Source: Mnemiopsis leidyi (taxonomy: Eukaryota > Ctenophora > Tentaculata > Lobata > Bolinopsidae). From it: 25,045 nt of DNA. How positions within the stretch are numbered: position 1 is the first letter of the stretch; each line of letters begins with the position of its first letter. The DNA lies in contig JH153070.1 in NCBI GenBank assembly GCA_000226015.1, positions 209,467 to 234,511 on the forward strand, read 5' to 3'. The notes below the pieces were generated by a model. The model was given only the letters and a program-made list of their open reading frames with translations. It had not been told where the DNA came from and ran no database searches. Of the stretch, positions 18,307 through 25,045 are shown one piece after another. The translations under genes and the position numbers were made by a program.

Positions 18307-21300
18307 TTACATTTGCCCTCCATGAATAACTGATCGTTTTACTAAGAGTCCAGTACTTTTGGGTCTAGAAAGTCTCTTATTGTCGGAGCTGGCGGTGTTG
18401 AGTCTCCTGACACGGTTTCCCAAGGTGGTGTTCGGTCGGGGCGTGAAGGGAGTGGGAGTAGGAGACATCACAACTGATTCGTACTCATTCAGCTGAAATT
18501 TTTCAATTGAAATTTCAAAGAACTTTTTAGAAGGCAAACATTAATTTGAGTCTTTTCATGATAAACTTATGAACAGTATTTGCAGTGCAAATAAATCTGG
18601 ATTGGCGGGCGGCGGCGCTCATGAATCTGTCAACTAACCTGATCTTGCAATTCTTCAACCCTGGTGAATGCCTCCTTCTTCAGTGAAGTTGCCTTGTTCA
18701 ACTGGTAATTAATCTTCTTAATCAGTTTCTCACGTTTTGAGCTCTCTTGATCGTGAATACGGTCGTTGTAAATCTGCTCGCTTTCCAGCAGGCGAAGTTT
18801 TTCTTCTTTAGACGCCAGCTCACTGTGGAAACAATAATTAAAATTTCCAGAAGAAATTATACTCTTACAAGTATATTTATATTAACAAACAAAGTTCAAG
18901 ATAAATGTTAAATACAAAATCTACCTAATAATGACGTCATAGTTCGCAGGTTTCCTGGCCTCGACCCTCAAATTGTCTATCTCTTTATTCAGTAGCTCTA
19001 TCTTGCGTTCAGACTCCTTTTTCTTGTCTTCCAATTGCCTAAGAAGTTGATTTGGTGAGTTTGCCAGACATTTGTCTAGAATTTGAATAAATTGCAGATC
19101 GTGGGTATCAGTACCACGCTTGTTTATGGCATAAAATTAAACTTCAAATAATGTATTCTTAGATGAGACTGACTTCTTAAGAGCTTTGATTTCCCGTTCA
19201 GTGCTGAGCGCGGCAGTTTTCTTGGCCTCATTGTCCTGTCTAAGATTCACCAAATCTTGCTCGTGTTTCAGCTGCAGTTCTAACTTCTCCCGCTCAGATT
19301 TGACAAGTTGGTCCCTCAACGCCCCCTCCTTTTTGGAGTAATACGTTCTCATTCCAGTCTTCTTCCACGTTGAGATGGTCCGGAGTTTGTACAACAGTTT
19401 GTTCAGGTCGCTGTTCTCCTCCTGGTGATGGGACAAGGTTCAACACAGTAATAATGATGACTCGGTACAGTCAATCTTGTACAGGGCAGTGTAATCGAGC
19501 CTCAAACTGACTTAATGAGTTACTTAAAACGTAGAACTGAGCGTACCTCTAGATCTCCGAGAGTTTTGGCATGAGAAGCGTACTCCTCCAATCTGTTTTC
19601 AGTCCCATTAATTGTCTGTCTTCTAACAACACGCATCTTGTCTATTGCTGACATTTTCACATTCTTTATGTTTTCACGACATTCTTGAACGAGCTGCTCT
19701 CTGAAAATATTGTTTTAATCAATGTAAAATCAAGTAACGGATCGTAGTGAATTGTTCAAAAAATTGTTTCTAATTCTAAGCGATCCCAATTGCCTTGGAC
19801 CAAAGCCTAAAAGTCTTTGAAGTTGGATCAACTGACCTAAACTCGTCAAATCTATGTCTGAGAGTGTCACATGTGCTGAACATGTTGTGAACAAGTTCGT
19901 TGTATTCCATCCGCAGTTTACTCCTCATGTTTCCTTCCTGTAAAGGACAAAACCGTAAATCTCGCAAACCGTTAACATACTAATTCACTGACTAATTATT
20001 GCTACGAAGTCCCGGCTCCATAATATACTGTTCGAGACAATGAGGTGCCGCGCGTAACTGATAAAAATATTAAAATCTCAATAATAAGATAATCAAATAA
20101 TTCTGGCTAATTTTTGCTCACCAGGAAAGTATGCTCCTCCCTCATCTCGCTGATTTTCGCTCTCAGTGCCGTCAGCTCGATGATCAGATCGTCAACTCGC
20201 TCCGCTAAGATTGTCTGTAGACTGGTATCCGTCATGCTCCGACAAAGCGCCAACTCTTGTTCTGACTGGGTCACCTGCACAGAGTGTGAGGTCAGATAAT
20301 AGATGTAGCGCCCGACTGAGACCAAGCATGGTGGGCGCAATTCTTGTCAGATATCAAGAAGCTGCTGGTAACGAATATTCACATACTCCCAAATCACTTG
20401 GTCATGACAGCGATATTTATGATGACATGCTATAATTTAGCACATTTTGCCTCAATTGATAGGTACTATTTATAGAACTCAAATGGACTGTAAGTGCTTA
20501 AGAGGCCAAGAGGTGCCTTTGGTATCATAAATGTTAAAGTAACACTTTCACACGTCAGTAACCAGCATCGCTCCTATTCCTTTTTAGCATACTGCAAGCC
20601 ATCAGACTGAAGCAATCACAAACTGCAAATTTGAAGAACTGGTGACTATTTAGTGTCAATTGCAATCCGGCCGAATTTTGTAAGGATAATTTTGTCAAAA
20701 ATTTACCGCTGATTTGCGTTGTTGTGTAACATGATAGTATGATGAATATGTTACCTACATACTATAAATCATGTGGTTTTATGCGCATATCGTGCGAGCA
20801 TAATTGAAAAACAATCGAAATGTCACCAAATTCGATATTTTTTCTCGTGGTGGCCTTGGTCATCGATACGCGAATTTCAGAAAATATGAATGCCAAGGAA
20901 TTGAAATTTTTAGATTATTCGTCGGTTTACGGATCTTAAGAGTTTATAGTATGTCGATGACTGTGTCCTCAAAAACCATATTTATTAATTCAGAAATAAA
21001 ATACACCGCAACTGGTAGTTTATTGGCAAATGACTTGCTGTGTATTTCGTTGGGAAATATGATTGAAATGAGAGAATGAAATTCAAAAAGCCTCATTAAG
21101 TCATTAAATTAGATTTTATTGGTACAAATCGCATCACCGCATTGAAAGTTGAAAGTTGGCGCATTCAAGCTCGATGATTCACAAGTAAATAAGAATAAAA
21201 AATATCCAAGCTGATACTTGACCCCCCTCACCAAATAAATACAAAATTTCAAGAACAAGCTCTACCCCTACCTCCCGCTCCTTCAGTAAGATAGTCTGTT

Positions 21301-24300
21301 CCTTGTGTCGGAGGAGATTCTCGTAAAAACTGGAGTAAGTTTGGAAGTTCAGTTTTTCGTGCTGCATGAACGTGCTCCCCAACTCATTCAGACACTTTTC
21401 TACCCATTCCTGCAACGTGGGTATGTATTACGGTCATGCAAGGACTATTCACTATAATTTTGTCTTTTTAAAACAATACAATTATTAAGTCATAACAATT
21501 GTTCCCCTGAAAATATGCTGCTTAAAGGCTAAGAGCTGACAATAAATATTTGTGGTAACGAAGTGGAGGTAAGACGTACTTTACTGTTTTGGACTAAGGA
21601 TTTGTCGACCTTGGATTCTAAACCATTTATAGATGCAGATTTATCAGGTTATTAACGCTTGCAGGTGGTTATACCGCGATTTCTAACTTAAAGTTTAACT
21701 ACTCGTCAAGGTTATCAACTTATTACATATGTCTCTGAAAGTAGAGACGATGATTAAAAAGAATAATCTTTGAGCCTCCCAAGTTTCGCCCGCATGGAAT
21801 CAGTCTACAGCTCGTTGGATCGCTCTTGTAACCATGGCAACGAGTTGACAAAACCTTGACATACGGTTAGATCACGCTACAAAATAGTAACTGTCTACAT
21901 GCACCAGTCGACCCACGGTAGACATACGGCCAACACTTACGTAATCCTGATTCCGGAAAAATTACGCCGATTAAATTCGGGAAGATTTAAATGAAGACTA
22001 AACACAATCATCCCAGTGATGGCTGACCTTGTCAATAGTAAAAGTTTGGTTAGTCTCGTTGAGCTGGGCCTTGTGAAGAAGCTGGTTGGCGAAGTGCTGG
22101 ATGATGTCAGACCTTGGTAGAGAGATGGTGTCCTTAGCTGACTGTGTCTTCCACAGATCAAGAGGTAGACTCCCGTCCTCGCGTAGCTGTGGGAGAGAGT
22201 TTCTAGTTGGTTTGTGATCTTACAACTGGTTTTGGTAGGGAGAGCTAGGTAGGATTGACTAAAGCAGTAATGTGTTTTGGGCGTGGGGTGAAAATTAAAT
22301 AGCCAGTCCACACTATGCTGGTTCTTTACAAACACACGATACATCTTAAACCTTCATCTCATAATATTAATGAATATTGTCCCAACCATATGCGACTATA
22401 ACCTGAAGTATTACTGTACTGGTTACAGTAACGTTTACAATCTCAGTAAGCAGGGAGCAATGTTACCAGGTGCTAGAAGTGCCCCAACTAAACTGTCCTT
22501 AACGACCGAGACTAGACTTAACGACCGAGACTAGAGGTAAGGATGATAAACATGACGGCTCACCAGGGCCGTTACACTTCACCATGACGGTTACTGGCCT
22601 AACCAACTATCACAGTAAATAGTCCCACTAACCTTCTCCGCCTTTATTAGAGTTAAGTCCCGGAGTATACGGTTACTCGTCTCCCTGATCATGAAACTCT
22701 CTAGGTTTTCCAGTAGGACGGCTAGTTGGGATTCCCGCGCGTCGTACTCGGTAAGGAGACCCAACTTCCGATCGGGACTCATGTCTCGGACACCTTCCTC
22801 CGAGAAACCTGGAGTTATGGAATGTTGCTAAGTTTATTGGATCGTTGCCAAGTAAGAAGGTGGAGATGAACTGTGACATGGAATTCTGGCGTGAAATAAT
22901 TATCAGAAAATTAGCATCGTTACTCGCTAATCAAATTTGCGCGAGGTGATAATTTGAGGGTCATTTTGGAAGGTGCATTCTATCTAGGTCAGCCGTCCGG
23001 CCTGCTGAGAGAGCAAGATTAAACCGGCAATACGTCCTACAGTCAGACCAGGAGGTACATACTTTGATTTTGTAGGTCATTTTGGTGTGTTTTATGGAAG
23101 AAGACTGCAGATTGTAATAAAAACGCTAGAGTGTGTTCTCATTACTAGATTGGTGGCTCACCTTTTGTTCTGATTACATGAGTGAGGAGGTTGAGAGAAG
23201 GTTCCAGGACCTGTTGAAGGTACGCCAGCTCCACTATGTGGTACTGTTTGGACTCTGAGACCCGGGGTAAGTTCAGGTATCTGCAACACCAATCTGTCTT
23301 CAGCTGCTTCACTCGAACCGACATGAGGAGGAACTCGTGCAGAAACTGCAGGGCTGAGATCGGGTCCTGCAGATGGAATTAAGGTTACTGATTGGACTTT
23401 TTTGTGCTTTATGATGTGGCGGGTGGTTCAACTGATATCAGGTGAGATCCAGCACCCTTATAATTAGATGAAATACAATTACTTCTTATCCGGTTCCATG
23501 TTGTAAACATCTAGTACCGGAAAACTTTACACAGTAAATGTGCAACATTTGTTACTCGAGTACTTATAAGTTAGGCTGAGGGGACGGCATTTGTTAGATA
23601 ACTTGAAACTTCTGAATATTTCATGAACTGCTAATCACGGAAGACTTTCTTGATAGTGTATCATATACAAGCTCGACATGACAATTTCCTTGACCCTGTC
23701 CCTAAACTTTTATAGTATTAAAATCATCGCCACAGCATGGCTTCCGAGTGATCAAAACAATTATTATCATGAGCATGAAGCAAAAAAAATGCATAACTAT
23801 TTTCAACTCCTCCGTTAAATCATCACTTTGTAGTCAGCCAGCCCTTAATCAATTGACATCTAATCGTGCCGTGTAAAACAAGAACTGTTATCAATGGTAA
23901 TCTCAAGGTTGCTTCAAATTTACATGTACGTCAGCTTGCTAGTCTACAATTTAGATTGCTCCATTGTCCGCTAAAAGAATCATAAGAATAGATGTCACAG
24001 ACATCCAAGAAGCAAAATATGAATAAGAGAATGAAAAATAAAAACGAAGACCGCAAAACATGTCAACAATAGGAGATGTATTGAAAAAGTTCACAATATT
24101 AGTGCTGGTAACTGAGTGGTGGGCGGATTTTCAAATAAAAATGCTTCCTGAAATGATATTCACAGAGAAATTAAACAAAAATTTCTCAAAAACAAAACAT
24201 TGAATAGTTGACTACACAATGTCACAACTTTGTCCCAGCCCTCCCCTACCTTCAAATAGCTGATCTGATCTTGAACGACCGGCTCGTTGTCCACTAGAGA

Positions 24301-24407
24301 CATGTAGTTGTCGTTGAGGAAGCTGATGTCGATGTCTTCACCCGCCACTACACTGCCCACCGCACTTTGTACTCGTGAAGAGGAGGCAGACGCTGAACCG
24401 GTCAGTC
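18307..24407 (-). CDS. Large coiled-coil protein, CCDC162/C6orf183-like (tentative), 5'-partial, 12 coding exons
   Basis: Twelve minus-strand exons join in frame with GT-AG borders and matching phases: 24250-24407, 23162-23366, 22633-22808, 22028-22186, 21272-21409, 20122-20274, 19837-19937, 19547-19700, 19174-19421, 18925-19038, 18639-18822 and 18307-18492. They give 657 residues and a TAA stop. The first visible exon opens at an acceptor (AG at 24408-24409) in phase, with an in-frame stop just beyond and no ATG, so the N-terminus lies upstream. Residues 53-120 form a helical block (DPISALQFLHEFLL, VELAYLQQVLEPSLNLL). Residues 232-363 contain EGNMRSKLRMEYNELVHNMF and TLRHRFDEFR. About 364-596 are nearly continuous coiled coil rich in E, K, L and Q. 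The tail (597-657) is basic and S/T/P-rich (SPTPTPFTPRP, NRVRRLN). Overall architecture and the helical block recall the CCDC162/C6orf183 family of poorly known, possibly ciliary proteins; this is from memory of the family and only moderately certain. Additional phase-0 exons could be hidden in the larger introns. Confidence 0.85.
20275..21271 (-). other. Intron of the coiled-coil gene (997 bp)
   Basis: The longest intron of this gene inside the window. Neither strand has a convincing coding segment; plus-strand open frames at 20804-21079 lack domain features. Both neighbouring exons are phase 0, so a missed in-frame exon would not be detected by phase. Confidence 0.6.
21828..21841. promoter_or_regulatory. 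Perfect RFX X-box in an intron of the coiled-coil gene
   Basis: GTAACCATGGCAAC fits the X-box consensus GTNRCC-N2-RGYAAC at every position. RFX factors use this motif to control ciliary genes. It lies between exons 22028-22186 and 21272-21409, not at a visible promoter, so it could serve an internal promoter or an intronic enhancer, or be fortuitous. Confidence 0.5.
22498..22535. repeat. Two-copy 19-bp tandem repeat
   Basis: cttaacgaccgagactaga is repeated exactly, back to back, at 22498-22516 and 22517-22535, within the intron before exon 22028-22186 of the coiled-coil gene. It looks like a recent slippage duplication. Confidence 0.9.
23367..24249 (-). other. Intron of the coiled-coil gene (883 bp)
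   Basis: AT-rich, with no recognised exon, repeat or RNA gene. The frame at 24160-24249 is read-through past the donor at 24248-24249. Confidence 0.6.
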
Positions 24408-24443
24408 CTGGTGTTCGGGTTTCTTGTTAGTAATAATAGTGTG

Positions 24444-24632
24444 TAATATGAAGTTACATAACGACTAAGTGTGAAGTAACATGATTTACGCCTCGAGCAT
24501 AGCGAGTGGCGTAAATCTCATTATTCATCGAAGCCGAAGGCTGAGTTGAATAATGATATGTTTTTAACGAGGGCGGAGCCCGAGTTGAAAACATGTTGTT
24601 ACTTTGCACTTATGAGTTATGTAACGATATTA
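24444..24632. repeat. Cloverleaf-like palindrome: outer stem enclosing three hairpins
   Basis: The outer arms 24444-24483 and 24592-24632 are inverted complements with small bulges; their best blocks are GTTACATAAC (24453-24462) with GTTATGTAAC (24616-24625), AAGTAACATG with CATGTTGTTACTT, and TAATAT with ATATTA. Between them three separate hairpins follow without overlap. Hairpin 1: ATTTACGCC 24484-24492 with GGCGTAAAT 24508-24516. Hairpin 2: CATTATTCA 24519-24527 with TGAATAATG 24547-24555, tip AGCC-gaa-GGCT. Hairpin 3: ATGTTTTTAAC 24558-24568 with GTTGAAAACAT 24584-24594, tip GGGC-gga-GCCC. The tips share CGAG-type words. Probably a structured non-autonomous mobile element lying upstream of, or in an intron of, the coiled-coil gene. 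Confidence 0.8.
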
Positions 24633-24827
24633 TTTACCAAGTAAAATTTGCAGATAGTGCGGGCAGTTGCTAATGATTACAAGAAAAAAGGACGTTCTCT
24701 CGTATCACTAATTTGGAACAGGCCTCAGAGTCATGTAACGATATTATCTAGGAAGTAAAATTAGCAGGCAGTGCGGGTAGTTGCTAGTAATAACAGAAAA
24801 AGGACGTTCTCTCGTATCACTAATTTG
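24621..24827. repeat. Tandem duplication, period 114 bp
   Basis: The segment 24621-24715 (gtaacgatattat ... cgtatcactaatttg) recurs at 24735-24827 with scattered substitutions and small indels. Shared blocks include agtgcggg(c/t)agttgct and ggacgttctctcgtatcact. The first copy begins inside the right arm of the cloverleaf palindrome, so the duplication postdates or includes part of that element. Confidence 0.85.
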
Positions 24828-24835
24828 CAGAAAGT

Positions 24836-24980
24836 GTGAGGTAATACGCGGTGATGTAATCGAAAAAGGGTGATGTAATACGGTGATGTAATACGAAAAA
24901 GGGTGATGTAATACGAAAAAGGGTGATGTAATACGGTCCATAAAGTGTGATGTAATACGAAAAAGGGTGATGTAATACGA
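24836..24980. repeat. Minisatellite with gtgatgtaatacg core
   Basis: The core GTG(A)TGTAATACG starts at 24836 (variant gtgaggtaatacg), 24851, 24870, 24883, 24903, 24923, 24947 and 24967. The usual spacer is AAAAAGG, giving a 20-bp unit, with 13-, 15-, 19- and 24-bp spacings where the spacer is lost or changed. Minus-strand open frames through it (ITSP/YYIT-type repeats) are artefacts. After 24980 the sequence is unique to the window end. Confidence 0.95.
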
Positions 24981-25045
24981 CAACAATGTGCAAATAACCA
25001 CGTTTACTCAACCGGTATAATAGCATCACGCGGTAAATAATACAG

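Noticed and set aside
20804-21079. 91-codon plus-strand frame inside an intron of the coiled-coil gene
   Set aside because: No domain, low-complexity composition and no splice context.
21937-22344. 135-codon minus-strand frame across exon 22028-22186
   Set aside because: A different frame of the same exon is phase-consistent with its neighbours; this one crosses both splice sites.
24444-24632. tRNA gene, suggested by the cloverleaf shape
   Set aside because: It is about 190 nt, has no A-box or B-box promoter words, no T-loop TTC sequence and no anticodon-loop pattern.
24744-25029. Minus-strand frames with ITSP/YYIT repeats
   Set aside because: They are translations of the gtgatgtaatacg minisatellite.

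Overview
The window is nuclear DNA from an animal, most likely a non-vertebrate. It is AT-rich, has the standard genetic code and spliceosomal GT-AG introns (mostly 100-1000 bp), and carries a dense set of microsatellites and small palindromic elements. No phylum-specific marker was found. Three protein-coding genes are supported.

Layout. (1) 1-5560: intergenic, with a microsatellite between duplicated flanks (1-280), a GC-rich element with repeated GTCCGGCGGA motifs (about 2535-2830) and an 88-bp near-perfect hairpin with a possible 4-bp target duplication (3343-3438). (2) 5560-12062, + strand: a complete SoxE-class HMG-box transcription factor in eight coding exons (465 aa), with splice phases that agree at every junction. 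Its upstream region has a TATA-like box, Sox-type sites and a compact array of CRE/CACGTG composites; intron 1 (3 kb) holds further CACGTG sites, two of them paired with CCAAT boxes. (3) 12063-17010: intergenic, with a 13-bp hairpin, a long (CT)n tract containing an assembly gap, and a CpG-rich nest of repeats and inverted repeats at 14206-16025. (4) 17019-17615, + strand: a single-exon ORF encoding an RD3-domain protein. (5) 18307-24407, - strand: the last twelve coding exons (657 residues) of a long, mostly coiled-coil protein that tentatively resembles the CCDC162/C6orf183 family. Its 5' end lies outside the window or in an unseen exon. It is convergent with the RD3 gene. (6) 24444-24980: a cloverleaf-like palindrome, a 114-bp-period tandem duplication and a 20-bp minisatellite.

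How the genes relate. SoxE factors specify neural-crest, glial, gonadal and skeletal fates in vertebrates; RD3 proteins restrain membrane guanylate cyclases in photoreceptors; the coiled-coil gene may be ciliary. Nothing in the sequence ties the three into one pathway, and they are best treated as ordinary neighbours. The most unusual structures are the cloverleaf palindrome at the right end, the 88-bp hairpin, and the repeated CACGTG/CRE/CCAAT grammar around SoxE.
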